Origin: Alteromonas macleodii
Lineage (GTDB): Bacteria > Pseudomonadota > Gammaproteobacteria > Enterobacterales > Alteromonadaceae
Assembly: GCF_903772925.1 (NCBI RefSeq)
Contig: NZ_LR812090.1
Location: 1,756,333 to 1,820,332 of the forward strand
Direction of reading: 5' to 3'
DNA length: 64,000 bases
Shown piece after piece: positions 1-8,167 of the stretch. How positions within the stretch are numbered: position 1 is the first letter of the stretch; the number at the start of each line of letters is the position of its first letter. The notes beneath the pieces are model-generated. The model had not been told where the DNA came from and did no database searches. It saw only the letters and a list, made by a program, of their open reading frames with translations. Position numbers and translations under genes: made by a program.

Positions 1-68
1 TCAATAACCGCTTGTAGTTGGTGCAAGCGGGCGCGTATGCCGTTTATATTAAATGAGATTACTTTCAT
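1..68 (-). CDS. xthA: Exodeoxyribonuclease III, N-terminal fragment (cut by window edge)
   Basis: The reverse strand from 68 begins with ATG and reads MKVISFNINGIRARLHQLQA, the standard beginning of exonuclease III (XthA), an AP endonuclease and 3'-5' exonuclease of base-excision repair. The Asn in FNINGIRAR is the metal-site residue of the exonuclease-endonuclease-phosphatase fold. Only about 22 codons are in the window, so nothing can be said about the rest of the gene. Confidence 0.85.
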   Translation of the reverse strand, partial: MKVISFNINGIRARLHQLQAVI

Positions 69-250
69 ATTTATATTTTTGTTGTTTCGAGGTTACGTTG
101 ATTCTATCAGAAACTCAGCAAGCGCTTAACGAAGAACTACCGATATATTAATGCATTCAGTCGATTGGCTGGATTAAGTTTATTTATAGCTAGGAAGCTT
201 GATCGTCGCCAGGTGATGGCGGGGAATGTGATTAAGGCGAATTACCGCGG

Positions 251-273
251 GATTTCTGCCTATGGCGGAAATC
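251..273. terminator. Hairpin downstream of the heme-oxygenase-like gene
   Basis: GATTTCTGCC (251-260) pairs with GGCGGAAATC (264-273) across a 3-base loop, with one G-U pair. It sits 25 bases past the stop of the minus-strand gene at 298-984 and between it and xthA. On the plus strand it is followed by a broken T-rich run; on the minus strand there is no T tract, so a terminator role is only possible, not shown. Confidence 0.4.
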
Positions 274-297
274 GCCTTTGTTCTTAACAGCGCTATG

Positions 298-984
298 CTA
301 GCTAATCTCAACCGCCTGACTAGTGTTGTTGTGCATTTCAGCATCAGCTAATGAAATCAAATATTCAAACCATGCATTCGCATCTTTAACTGCATCTGCA
401 ACAAAGCTTTCATTTTCTAAATCGAGTTCAGGGAGTAGCTTTTCGACTTCTTGTTTGAATGACACCCATGCTTTCGCACATCCAGCCATTGCTTGGTAAT
501 AGTTTGTAGGAATATCGCGCTCCATGGCATTTAGCCTACGAACAATGATATTCGCTCCCATCGATGACCCTAGCCATACGTATATAGCTGAAATAGCTTG
601 GCTGGTGGGCGAGCTGCTGTATGGCATAGATGGTTTGTTGTGGTGGGTGTCTTTGTAAGCCTGGTCTGTGTATGTACCTGTAGCGTGGGTGTCTTCGGTA
701 AGTGAATCTCTGGTAAGCGCAATAATGTCTCGATTTAGCGCATCTTGAATTACGCCACTGTTTATCATCGAAGCAACTGCTGCAAGGGCAGGAACTTCAA
801 ATTCAGCTTGTTGAACAGCGTTTGCTGAGGCTTGGTGGAACATACTCATGATTTTCAAAATAGCGAGGTATGCCTTTTCATCGAACAAACTGTCTTTGTG
901 ATAAATAGAAAATGGGAAGGTGTTTTCCAAAATATCGTGGTTTGCATGGGTGTCTTGTTTAAGAGCAGTGAAAAGGTTGCGCAT
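298..984 (-). CDS. Heme-oxygenase-like protein
   Basis: The 228-residue protein has the size and layout of bacterial biliverdin-producing heme oxygenases, which open heme to biliverdin, CO and iron in the cytoplasm. The N-terminus LKQDTHANHDILEN resembles the family's proximal-heme-ligand helix, making His16 the candidate ligand, and GSSMGANIIVRRL (139-151) fits the distal-helix glycine-rich segment. No signal peptide or membrane segment is seen. Three copies of the dispersed GGGTGTC repeat lie in frame: QDTHAN (10-15), EDTHATG (97-103) and KDTHHNK (111-117). The last two sit in a loop, probably as inserted peptide. The first overlaps the family signature, so it may be ancestral or a replacement. 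No phytochrome or heme-uptake gene is adjacent. A heme-oxygenase-fold protein with another substrate is possible. Confidence 0.68.
   Translation of the reverse strand: MRNLFTALKQDTHANHDILENTFPFSIYHKDSLFDEKAYLAILKIMSMFHQASANAVQQAEFEVPALAAVASMINSGVIQDALNRDIIALTRDSLTEDTHATGTYTDQAYKDTHHNKPSMPYSSSPTSQAISAIYVWLGSSMGANIIVRRLNAMERDIPTNYYQAMAGCAKAWVSFKQEVEKLLPELDLENESFVADAVKDANAWFEYLISLADAEMHNNTSQAVEIS
640..702 (+). repeat. Two copies of the GGGTGTC repeat inside the heme-oxygenase-like gene
   Basis: Cores GGGTGTC lie at 645-651 and 687-693, each with the flanks of the family (following TTTGTAA or TTCGGTAA). A third copy lies at 944-960 (core 948-954). Read on the coding minus strand they give DTHH, DTHA and DTHA. 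The two adjacent copies are 42 bases apart, a multiple of three. Confidence 0.8.
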
Positions 985-1039
985 GGTTTAAGTATCTTGG
1001 CGTTGTTGCTTTGTAGTCATTGTCGGTGGGCTTTACTTT

Positions 1040-1280
1040 AGCATGGGTGTCTCTGTAACTGGTAGTGAATTGAAGGAAAGCTAGATAATTTCAAATGAAC
1101 GAGATTGCTTGCTGCTTTTAGCATGGGTGTCTTTGTAAGGGGGGGCTTTTAGCGTGGGTGTCTTTGTAAGGATGGTTATGCTGCTTTAGCGTGGGTGTCT
1201 TTGTAAGGGGGGGGCTGCTTTTAGCGTGGGTGTCTTTGTAAGGATGGTTATGCTGCTTTAGCATGGGTGTCTTTGTAAGG
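1040..1280 (+). repeat. Tandem array of the AGCRTGGGTGTCTTTGTAA repeat
   Basis: Six copies in one orientation have cores at 1045, 1125, 1156, 1193, 1228 and 1265. The last five are spaced 31, 37, 35 and 37 bases apart and share AGCRTGGGTGTCTTTGTAAGG-like units, separated by two alternating spacers (a G-run plus CTTTT, and ATGGTTATGCTGCTTT). The alternation means the array grew by duplication of a two-copy block. It occupies the gap between the heme-oxygenase-like gene and the DUF2750-type gene. An 85-codon reverse reading frame across it is only repeat translation, not a gene. Confidence 0.9.
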
Positions 1281-1359
1281 GAGGTTTTGGTGACTATTGC
1301 ATTGCGCCTTTTGCTGGTGCGGGTATACTTGCCCCAAATTTTGAGATAGGTGAATAAAC

Positions 1360-1755
1360 GTGTTTCCAGAAACAATTGCAGACAAGTTGAGCGATGCGGT
1401 CATTGAGCAAGCGATGAAGCTAAGCGCTGAAGAGCGACAAGAGCTTGTTGTTAGCTATGTAGCGAAAGCAAAAGAAATATGGATGATACAGGGCAGTGAA
1501 GGCTTTGTTATGTTCGAAGGCGGCGAGAGCGTTCAATTACCCGTATTCCCACATCGCGACTTGGCGCAAAAGTTCGTAGACATAAATGAAATAGAAGGCC
1601 AATGCGTAAGTGTTGAATTGGCTGAATTTACAGAAACTTGGTTACCTGGTCTTACAAAAAATGGTGTGGAACTGGTTATGTTTCCAACAACAAGTGACGT
1701 TGAAAACTTAGTTATGACTGCAGAAGATTTAGCTGCCGAACTAAACGGTAATTAG
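1360..1755 (+). CDS. DUF2750-like small protein
   Basis: The 131-residue soluble protein resembles the DUF2750 family of short proteins of unknown function: an N-terminal helix region (to about 40), then EIWMIQGSEGFVMFEGG and the LPVFPHRDLAQKF segment typical of the family. No enzymatic residues are recognisable. It starts with GTG, with GATAGGTGAA upstream as a weak ribosome site; the next in-frame ATG would remove the conserved helix. The next gene begins 16 bases after its stop, so the two are probably cotranscribed. The promoter must lie within or just after the repeat array upstream. Confidence 0.6.
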   Translation: MFPETIADKLSDAVIEQAMKLSAEERQELVVSYVAKAKEIWMIQGSEGFVMFEGGESVQLPVFPHRDLAQKFVDINEIEGQCVSVELAEFTETWLPGLTKNGVELVMFPTTSDVENLVMTAEDLAAELNGN

Positions 1756-1771
1756 TCTGGGTTTATAGCAG

Positions 1772-2164
1772 ATGAATTCGGATGAAACTTTGCTTCCTTT
1801 AGCTTCATCGCTTGCCGCTTCAAAAGGGTGGGATGATTTCACTCGCACACTTATGTTAGCGGGTAAATCTTTAACGCCACTCCCTTTAGATGAACGCACA
1901 TCAGACACAGCAGTTGAAGGGTGTGAAAGCCCTGTGTGGATGGCATATTTAAAGGAACAAGGCGGCATAATGGCGTACTCGCCAAGTAAGGTAATTCGGG
2001 GAGTACTTGCTGTATTACTTGAAAAAGCCAATACCTTGTCCGAAGCACAGCGTGAAAATTTTGACTTCGAAAGTTACTTGTCTCGATGCCAGTTAGAGCG
2101 ATATCTAAGTCAGTCGCGAGGCAACGGAATAAAGTCAGTGATAGCAAAGTTGAAGGGCGTATAG
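1772..2164 (+). CDS. SufE/CsdE-family sulfur acceptor
   Basis: SufE-family proteins take persulfide sulfur from a cysteine desulfurase (SufS or CsdA) for iron-sulfur cluster assembly. The 130-residue product matches along its length: GWDDFTRTLMLAGKSLTPLP, then VEGCESPVW with the sulfur-accepting Cys51 at the same number as in E. coli SufE, then VIRGVLAVLL and the C-terminal LSQSRGNGIKSVIAKL. No desulfurase gene is in the window, so SufE versus CsdE cannot be decided. It follows the DUF2750-like gene after 16 bases, suggesting one transcript; the partner's role in sulfur transfer is unknown. Confidence 0.85.
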   Translation: MNSDETLLPLASSLAASKGWDDFTRTLMLAGKSLTPLPLDERTSDTAVEGCESPVWMAYLKEQGGIMAYSPSKVIRGVLAVLLEKANTLSEAQRENFDFESYLSRCQLERYLSQSRGNGIKSVIAKLKGV

Positions 2165-2183
2165 GCGCTTTCCTCTCGCCCCT

Positions 2184-3482
2184 CTACTTGTTCTTTGCTT
2201 CAATCCACTGGCTCATATATTTACTTGCTGCAAGCGTTTGATGCCACAACATACTTTGCATAAACAGCGCATCTCTATGTTTATTCAGCCCTTCTTTTAA
2301 CTCACTTATTCTTTCAATAAGCGGCACCTCTGGCTGCTGCTGTTTAAATTCGTTTATCAAACTAACCGTATGTTTATTGGCTAAACTCCATACCTTCTCG
2401 TCTTCATAGAGCGCTACGGCCCTTTCGACGTAGTTTTGAATAACCGCCGCATTAGAAGTATCAGCATCGCATAGAGCACCAGGCCACTGTGCAAACTGCA
2501 AATTTTCACCCTCGTTTTCAACTTTTGCGCTAATGTCGCTGTTTACATCAAGGCTATCTTCAGCAATACCTTCTGCGCCAATCCAAGTCGTGATACTAGG
2601 CGTGCCGCAGCGCATCGCATCAAGTAATTTTCCTTTTATCCCCGCGCCGAATCGTAAGGGAGCAATAAGGGCTCTAGCATTCATCATTACAGACTCAACA
2701 TCGTTCGCCCAGCCTTTCACTAGAAAGCCTTGTTTTTCGTTGTGAAGTTGCGTTGCTTTCTTAGGTGGGTAAGCGCCGTAAATATGCAATTCAGCATGGG
2801 GTAATGCTTTTTTTATAGAAGGCCACAGATGCTGCTTTAACTGCAAAACCGCATCCCAATTCGGCGCATGGCGAAAGTTACCAATATGGATAAAATGCGA
2901 GCGCTGCTCAAAAGGTGGGGGAGAACTAATAGAACGTCCAACTACAAGAGGATGATACTGAAGTTGCGCTGAAGGTACACCGTAGTGTTCAGTCAATAAG
3001 ACCATTTCTTTTTTTGAGATAATCAAGGTTAGATCGCTTCGAATAATTGAAGCAATTTCTCTTTGGGCCAGTTCGCTATGTAAATGTGCTAGGCTTGCGT
3101 CGCCATGCTTTTTTACAGCTTCATGTCTTGCTTGGCGAAGGCTGTGTAAATCTTCGGTATTAAGTACTCTAAGTGCATTCGGGCAAACTTCTTTTACTCG
3201 CCAGGAAAACTGTTCTTCAGTCATGTAGCGATCAAAAATAACCACGTCTGGGGCAATCTCTGCAATAAGAGCATTAAATGAACTGCAGTTTAGTGCCACA
3301 GGCTGAACATTTACCCCCATTGTTAAAAGATCGGCTTTGTGCTCGCTATCGGTGGCAGCTGTTAAAAATGTCACGTTGAAGTTAGCGGCTAAGCAACGCT
3401 CGATAATAGAGAGCATATTCTGCCCCGCTGCTGAGGAATTTGGCTCGGGCCACACATAGCCGACTACAACAACATTTAACAT
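2184..3482 (-). CDS. Glycosyltransferase, GT4-like (group 1)
   Basis: The 432-residue protein has two Rossmann-like halves typical of GT-B glycosyltransferases. The N-terminal half starts with VVVVGYVWPEPNSSAAGQNM, and the C-terminal nucleotide-sugar site includes HIGNFRHAPNWDAV (about 235) and PLRFGAGIKGKLLDAMRCG (about 280), where the acidic and Lys residues bind the donor phosphate. The last 80 residues are helical and extra to the core fold. No signal or membrane segment is seen. It stands alone, convergent with the SufE gene (20-base gap), with no other polysaccharide genes nearby, so donor and acceptor cannot be named. Confidence 0.75.
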   Translation of the reverse strand: MLNVVVVGYVWPEPNSSAAGQNMLSIIERCLAANFNVTFLTAATDSEHKADLLTMGVNVQPVALNCSSFNALIAEIAPDVVIFDRYMTEEQFSWRVKEVCPNALRVLNTEDLHSLRQARHEAVKKHGDASLAHLHSELAQREIASIIRSDLTLIISKKEMVLLTEHYGVPSAQLQYHPLVVGRSISSPPPFEQRSHFIHIGNFRHAPNWDAVLQLKQHLWPSIKKALPHAELHIYGAYPPKKATQLHNEKQGFLVKGWANDVESVMMNARALIAPLRFGAGIKGKLLDAMRCGTPSITTWIGAEGIAEDSLDVNSDISAKVENEGENLQFAQWPGALCDADTSNAAVIQNYVERAVALYEDEKVWSLANKHTVSLINEFKQQQPEVPLIERISELKEGLNKHRDALFMQSMLWHQTLAASKYMSQWIEAKNK

Positions 3483-3649
3483 GGTATGGGTTACAACTCT
3501 TATTTAAAAATGTGCCTGAACTGCACGGTTATTTTGCGGCAAATGCTATCACAAAACTACTCACGTCATTAATTAAAGGGGCTCTGCCTTAGAAATTCTA
3601 ATTCTTATAGGTAATTACCCTAAGTTTTTCTTTGAAAAAGAATTTTAGG

Positions 3650-3677
3650 TTTGTAAAAACAAGCGGCCCGTTATAAT
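3650..3677 (+). promoter_or_regulatory. Sigma70-type promoter upstream of the HDOD gene
   Basis: TTTGTA (3650-3655), a 16-base spacer and a perfect TATAAT (3672-3677) give a good -35/-10 pair, nearly 300 bases ahead of the next gene. The transcript would begin near 3684 and run into three hairpins and an intrinsic terminator. Confidence 0.5.
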
Positions 3678-3683
3678 ACGCGA

Positions 3684-3821
3684 CTTTCCGGCATGTTCGA
3701 GGAACTACAGAGGTGTCTTGTAGTCTAGGGTATTACCAAAATTGATAATGCTCAGGGTTGGAAAAACAGCCTATACTTATATAGGAACATCAATTAATAA
3801 TTACTCTTCTAAGAGTTTTTT
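3684..3821 (+). ncRNA. Candidate small RNA or terminated leader
   Basis: Downstream of the 3672 TATAAT box, about 140 bases hold three stems in order: ACTACA/TGTAGT (3704-3709 with 3719-3724), CCTATA/TATAGG (3770-3775 with 3780-3785) and ACTCTT/AAGAGT (3803-3808 with 3811-3816) followed by six Ts. The last is an intrinsic terminator 150 bases before the HDOD gene. No known riboswitch core is recognised. It may be a free small RNA or an attenuated leader of the HDOD gene. Confidence 0.4.
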
Positions 3822-3902
3822 AACTTTCTGATTAATAAAGAAATCATACTTTTTTACTAGGTGATGTTAATTGACCTCTTTAGTTTTAACGCCTATACCT
3901 TA

Positions 3903-3977
3903 ATGAAGCTCATGGCGAATGGAGGTGCCTTGAACACAACAATGTCAAAGATTGCATTGAAGAGAGTGCACGAATGA
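3903..3977 (+). promoter_or_regulatory. Short upstream reading frame overlapping the HDOD start
   Basis: A 24-codon frame (ATG at 3903, a second in-frame ATG at 3942, GGAGG at 3921-3925) ends with TGA at 3975-3977, which overlaps the ATG of the HDOD gene at 3974 as ATGA. This arrangement permits translational coupling. The peptide has no recognisable features and could be chance. Confidence 0.3.
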
Positions 3978-4819
3978 ATTTAGATGAATTAGTTTCGAAA
4001 GCGGAAGACCTCTTTGTTTTACCAGACTCGGTAACGAGACTTAAAGCTTGTATGGATGATGAAGCTTCAAGCATTGACGATATTGGCGATATCATTGCTT
4101 TCGACCCGTCCTTGGCTACCCAGCTACTCAGAGTGGCAAACTCAGCACTCTATCGTTTTCCCAATAAAATTGACACGATAACACGTGCTATCCAGGTTGT
4201 GGGGACCCGCTCAACCTACGACTTAGCATTGGCCTATGGTGTAAGTCAGGCATTTAGTGAAGTAAATGGACAAGCAATAGACTTAGACAAGTTCTGGGAA
4301 CAAAGCGTTTCTTGCGGGTTATTAGCCAAGTATTTTGCCGATATGCGTAATATCAGAGAGCCCGAAAGACTTTTCGTTTCTGGGCTGCTTCACAATATTG
4401 GAGAGCTAGTTACCGTTTCGCTTATGCCCGAGTCGGCAACCCGCTGTCAGGCATTTAATGCACGGGTAAGTCCCGCAGAGCTTCAATTTGGCGTATTAGG
4501 GTTTACTTACGCAGACTTGTCGGCAAGACTGATCGAAAAATGGGATATCCCTAGTTCAATTTACTCGCCAATTGCCACTATTCACAAAGGCGAAGACGTG
4601 GAGACAAATGTAGAAGATAAAATCCTACAGCTCTCTTACGTGCTGGCGCTAGATAACGTAAATCCAGAAATTTATCCAAGCTATCACAATTTAAAACCTG
4701 AGATGCACGAGGCGTTATCGCTTAATCGCGACGATTTGGAAGACGCGCTAGATATAACTAACCTCCAATGTATTTCGGTTATTTCCTTGTTTAATCCTAA
4801 CGCGTTTATGCTCTATTAA
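3974..4819 (+). CDS. HDOD-domain protein
   Basis: HDOD domains are metal-less relatives of HD phosphohydrolases found in bacterial signalling proteins. The 281-residue product is a nearly pure HDOD module: LPDSVTRLKACMDDEASSIDDIGDIIAFDPSLATQLLRVANS-type opening (about 16-55), AIQVVGTRSTYDLALAYGV (about 75-95) and GLLHNIGELV (about 138-147), where the HD pair of true phosphodiesterases is replaced by HN. No GGDEF or EAL domain is attached. It stands alone behind a long leader. Its target is unknown; relatives act with c-di-GMP or motility control. Confidence 0.8.
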   Translation: MNLDELVSKAEDLFVLPDSVTRLKACMDDEASSIDDIGDIIAFDPSLATQLLRVANSALYRFPNKIDTITRAIQVVGTRSTYDLALAYGVSQAFSEVNGQAIDLDKFWEQSVSCGLLAKYFADMRNIREPERLFVSGLLHNIGELVTVSLMPESATRCQAFNARVSPAELQFGVLGFTYADLSARLIEKWDIPSSIYSPIATIHKGEDVETNVEDKILQLSYVLALDNVNPEIYPSYHNLKPEMHEALSLNRDDLEDALDITNLQCISVISLFNPNAFMLY

Positions 4820-4856
4820 AGCTACACTCCTTTATTCTTAGCTAATGCCGTGGCGG

Positions 4857-5717
4857 TTAATCAAAAACCGCTACGGTTTGTCTGCTAATTGCTATGACTT
4901 CGTTATCTTTATCCCAAATCGTCGCTTCCGTATGACCGTAACCGTCAGCTGCCTGTCTGGTATGGGCTTTATAGCCGAACCAATCGGTAGGGCTTACTGG
5001 CTTATGCGGGTGGATAAATTCTAAATTCCAGCTAACCGTGCTAGCCGGTGCCGGCAATTTCATCATTTGCAATAGCGTAGGCGGCCAGGCATCAATCATG
5101 GTAATAATGTGTGCATCAGTTATGGCAGCAGGAGCTTGTTTAAAACGCATGAAACCGTGGTAGTGGCTTGTTTTCCTGCGCGTAAAAGGAATGCCGCCAT
5201 CTTCAATGGCTAAGTCAAAGTAACGTAAAAACTTTGGTGTAACTTTAGGTATTTGTGGGATAAATTTCGCCTTATTAGGCAAAGGCATATCATGTTTTTC
5301 GGTATTCTCTACCTTAATACCAGATTCTCTAGCAACCCCAAAGCAAGCTTGGGAAAAAACGCAGCTTTTGCCGTCTTGAGTGGCATGCGCAGTATATTGG
5401 GAGACATTTTTTCCCGTTCTTAATAGGGTAACTTCGATAGAAAAAGGGGCTTCGAGGGATAAAGGGCCAACAAAGTTAGTAGTAAAAGAGCGTAATACGC
5501 GATTATCAGTTACCTGCTGCTTCACAGCGGTATATAGCATGCCGGCAGAGATGCCGCCAAACGCCGTTCGTCCTTGACCCCAGGTTTTCGGAATGACTAG
5601 CCCGTCAACTTTCCAGGTATTTTCCGATGTTTGTGATAATTGGGGAATATTGAGCAATTCATCTACTGTCATATTGGCTTGTCTGGTCTGATGAGTTAAG
5701 TGGGTGTCATCGTACAT
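4857..5717 (-). CDS. Acyl-CoA thioesterase-like protein (double hot-dog)
   Basis: The sequence fits the TesB/4HBT-like thioesterase group: an N-terminal hot-dog half with GQGRTAFGGISAGMLYTAV and RSFTTNFVGPL, and a C-terminal half with MIDAWPPTLLQMMKLPAPASTVSWNLEFI. Such enzymes hydrolyse acyl-CoA to acid and CoA. The substrate is not predictable. A copy of the dispersed repeat (core 5702-5708) covers the first codons and gives MYDDTHL; the internal ATG at 5672 (MTVDELL) is an equally good start, and neither has a clear ribosome site. If the inner start is right, the repeat lies in the leader. Confidence 0.7.
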   Translation of the reverse strand: MYDDTHLTHQTRQANMTVDELLNIPQLSQTSENTWKVDGLVIPKTWGQGRTAFGGISAGMLYTAVKQQVTDNRVLRSFTTNFVGPLSLEAPFSIEVTLLRTGKNVSQYTAHATQDGKSCVFSQACFGVARESGIKVENTEKHDMPLPNKAKFIPQIPKVTPKFLRYFDLAIEDGGIPFTRRKTSHYHGFMRFKQAPAAITDAHIITMIDAWPPTLLQMMKLPAPASTVSWNLEFIHPHKPVSPTDWFGYKAHTRQAADGYGHTEATIWDKDNEVIAISRQTVAVFD

Positions 5718-5841
5718 TAAGCGCTGTGGAACGAAAAGCCTGAGTTAGAAATTTTCGTTATGTTAACAAATAAGTAACAATTAGTTGTTTATTTTTTTAC
5801 CAGATGCGTAGACTGGGTTATCGTCACTCAAAAGGACTGTT

Positions 5842-7164
5842 ATGGCCCATACGCACGTTGAAGGTATTCCCGCTAACCAAGCTGGAACATCTAGAAGTTA
5901 CCGCAATTACGTTCTGTTCATATTAACCTTAGTGTATGCCTTTAACTTTATAGATAGGCAAATTATCGGAATATTATCGCCCTTTATCAAAGCCGATCTG
6001 GGGTTAGATGACGCCCAGTTGGGATGGCTTAAAGGCATCTACTTTGCGCTACTTTATACCGTAATGGGTATCCCAATTGCGTGGCTTGCAGACCGTTATA
6101 GCCGAGTAAATATCATCGCAATATCATTAACGCTCTGGAGTGGCTTTACTGCAGCATCTGGCCTGGCAGCTAACTATATGCAACTTGCTATTGCTCGCAT
6201 TGGTGTAGGTATTGGAGAGGCTGGGGGCAGCCCACCATCGCACAGCATTATTTCTGACCTTTTCCCTAAAGAAAAACGCGCTGGAGCTCTGGCCATTTAT
6301 TCTTTAGGCATTCCATTTGGTGTAATGCTGGCGTTTTTTGCATCAGCGTTCTTTCTACAAGGCGGATCTGCTGACTGGCGTACGGTAATGTACAGCGTGG
6401 GTATACCAGGAGTAATACTGGCTATTCTGCTGAAGTTGACGGTAAAAGAGCCCGCTAGAACAGTTTCTACGCCAAGTGCAGATGACGCGAATAAGCCAAG
6501 TGTTAAATCTTCACTGAAAATGCTGCTAAAAATACCCACGTGGTGGGGAATGGCGTTAGGTATTTCATTTGGATCGTTCGGCAACTATGCAATATCGACA
6601 TGGGTCATTGATTACTACGTGCGAGCATTTGCAGGGCTAGATATTACACAACTTCTTATTGTATTTGGCATCATCAACGGTACTGCATACGCATTGGGCG
6701 TGTGGTTAGGTGGCTATATAGCTGACAGATGGGGCAAGCACAATAAGAAAGCTTATGCATTGTTGCCAGCTATCGCGCTTATTATCGGTGTGCCTGCCTT
6801 CTATGCATCTTTACAAGTTCAAGACTTGTGGTTGTCGGTTGGGCTTATGGCGCTGCTGTTATTTACAAGTGGCTCTTACTTAGGACCTAGTTTTGCAATG
6901 GCACAAACCCTTGCGCCAATAAACGTAAGGGCAATGTCGACGGCACTCTTCTTCTTTGTTTTAAATATAATCGCATTAGGCGGTGGACCTACACTTACCG
7001 GTATTATAAGCCAAGCGCTGGTGCCGTCCTTAGGCGAGACTGAAGCGCTAAGGCAAGCTTTGATTTACCTAGTAGTTCCTTACGCCATTTCAATTGCAGT
7101 GTTCTTATGGACAAGTACTAAAATTGTAAAAGATTGGGAAATGGCAGAAGCTAGGGGCTTGTAG
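5842..7164 (+). CDS. MFS transporter, spinster-like
   Basis: The 440-residue inner-membrane protein has about 12 hydrophobic segments and major-facilitator signatures: NFIDRQIIGILSPFI in helix 1, GWLKGIYFALLYTVMGIPIAWLADRYSR at the helix 2-3 loop, and GVGIGEAGGSPPSHSIISDLFP in helices 4-5, typical of the spinster/hexuronate-like MFS branch common in marine Proteobacteria. A central hydrophilic loop (about 205-230) separates the halves. Starts at ATG with AAAAGGAC 8-12 bases upstream. The substrate is unknown. A hydrolase gene follows after a terminator, so the two need not be cotranscribed. Confidence 0.8.
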   Translation: MAHTHVEGIPANQAGTSRSYRNYVLFILTLVYAFNFIDRQIIGILSPFIKADLGLDDAQLGWLKGIYFALLYTVMGIPIAWLADRYSRVNIIAISLTLWSGFTAASGLAANYMQLAIARIGVGIGEAGGSPPSHSIISDLFPKEKRAGALAIYSLGIPFGVMLAFFASAFFLQGGSADWRTVMYSVGIPGVILAILLKLTVKEPARTVSTPSADDANKPSVKSSLKMLLKIPTWWGMALGISFGSFGNYAISTWVIDYYVRAFAGLDITQLLIVFGIINGTAYALGVWLGGYIADRWGKHNKKAYALLPAIALIIGVPAFYASLQVQDLWLSVGLMALLLFTSGSYLGPSFAMAQTLAPINVRAMSTALFFFVLNIIALGGGPTLTGIISQALVPSLGETEALRQALIYLVVPYAISIAVFLWTSTKIVKDWEMAEARGL

Positions 7165-7184
7165 TATTATCGACCTTTCATGGT

Positions 7185-7211
7185 AAGGGGCTGATTATAG
7201 GCCCCTTTATT
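7185..7211 (+). terminator. Intrinsic terminator after the MFS gene
   Basis: AAGGGGC (7185-7191) pairs with GCCCCTT (7201-7207), followed by TTATTG. It lies 20 bases past the MFS stop. Confidence 0.6.
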
Positions 7212-7235
7212 GTTTGAATGTGAAGGAGTGTATAG

Positions 7236-8048
7236 GTGTCCTCGTCAGAGTTGAGTTTTCATTTTGCCCATGCAAACGGGTTTCCTGCAGGAAGCTATAA
7301 CGCAATGTTTTCGGCGTTACCCAGCCACTTTAACCGTTTGCACGTTGAGCGATTCGGGCACGACCCTCAGCTTCCCGTAAATGGCAACTGGCGCAATCAG
7401 GTTCACGAACTCATTAAACATATTAAGAAAGAAAACAAAGATCCGCGCGGTGTTTACGGTATAGGGCATTCGTTTGGAGCCGTAATTACCTACATGGCGG
7501 CGTGTGAGGCGCCTGAGCTATTTAGGGGCGTTATTTTATTCGACCCACCGCTAGTAGTTGGCCCACTGAGTTACTTCTTTAAGTTTGCGAAACATACACC
7601 TTTAATTAATAAACTAACGCCTGCAAAACTTGCGCAAACGCGTAATACACGTTGGCCAAGCAATACTGATATGGTTGCGTACTTTCATGGCAAAGCACTG
7701 TTTAGAGATATGGATAAACGATGCGTACGTGACTATGTGAAGTCTGTTACAGAGAGTAAGGGAGACAATATCTCACTAACATTTCGGGCTGACGTGGAAG
7801 CTGATTTATTTCGCAACGTGCCTCATAACCTCGGGAAATACAAAGGAAAGCTAAAGTGCCCTGCAGTATTGGCGACGGGTAGCAGCAGCAATGTATGTAA
7901 GCCCGAAATGTACTCGCGACTGATGAAGCATAATGCAATTGAACATGCGGTATTAGATGGGGGGCATATGTTCCCGTTAGAGCATCCTGAAGCAGTAGCG
8001 AGCTTCATTGAGCAAACCCTTACAAGGTGGAACAATGAGGCGAATTGA
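7236..8048 (+). CDS. Alpha/beta hydrolase
   Basis: The 270-residue serine hydrolase shows FAHANGFPAGSY near residue 10 (oxyanion region), the nucleophile elbow GIGHSFGA with Ser79, an acid in LKCPAVLATGSSSNVCKP and the catalytic His in DGGHMFPLEHPE (about 247). No signal peptide is present. GTG start at 7236 is supported by GAAGGAG eight bases upstream. The substrate is not predictable; marine relatives are annotated only as alpha/beta hydrolases. Confidence 0.8.
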   Translation: MSSSELSFHFAHANGFPAGSYNAMFSALPSHFNRLHVERFGHDPQLPVNGNWRNQVHELIKHIKKENKDPRGVYGIGHSFGAVITYMAACEAPELFRGVILFDPPLVVGPLSYFFKFAKHTPLINKLTPAKLAQTRNTRWPSNTDMVAYFHGKALFRDMDKRCVRDYVKSVTESKGDNISLTFRADVEADLFRNVPHNLGKYKGKLKCPAVLATGSSSNVCKPEMYSRLMKHNAIEHAVLDGGHMFPLEHPEAVASFIEQTLTRWNNEAN

Positions 8049-8111
8049 ACGGCAGGGTTGGCTTGTTGAACAAATAGATTTAGCTAAGTTAATTTAAGGC
8101 TAGCTGGCCTG

Positions 8112-8146
8112 AGATTGATTTTGGCGTGCAACGCCAAAACCAATCT
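8112..8146. terminator. Long hairpin between convergent hydrolase and glgC genes
   Basis: A 16-base arm at 8112-8127 pairs with 8131-8146 with one mismatch and a 3-base loop. It lies between two genes pointing at each other and probably ends transcription from both, although the T tracts are poor. Confidence 0.5.
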
Positions 8147-8167
8147 TGTAGGCTTTTAAAACCTTTA

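Noticed and set aside
1118..1375. 85-codon reverse frame across the 1.1-1.3 kb array, rich in KDTHA and TKTP motifs
   Set aside because: It is a translation of the tandem repeat, overlaps the start of the DUF2750-like gene, and has no ribosome site or homology.
3684..3821. Known riboswitch or CsrB-like RNA
   Set aside because: No c-di-GMP, TPP, cobalamin or SAM core is visible and there are too few GGA motifs in loops for CsrB.
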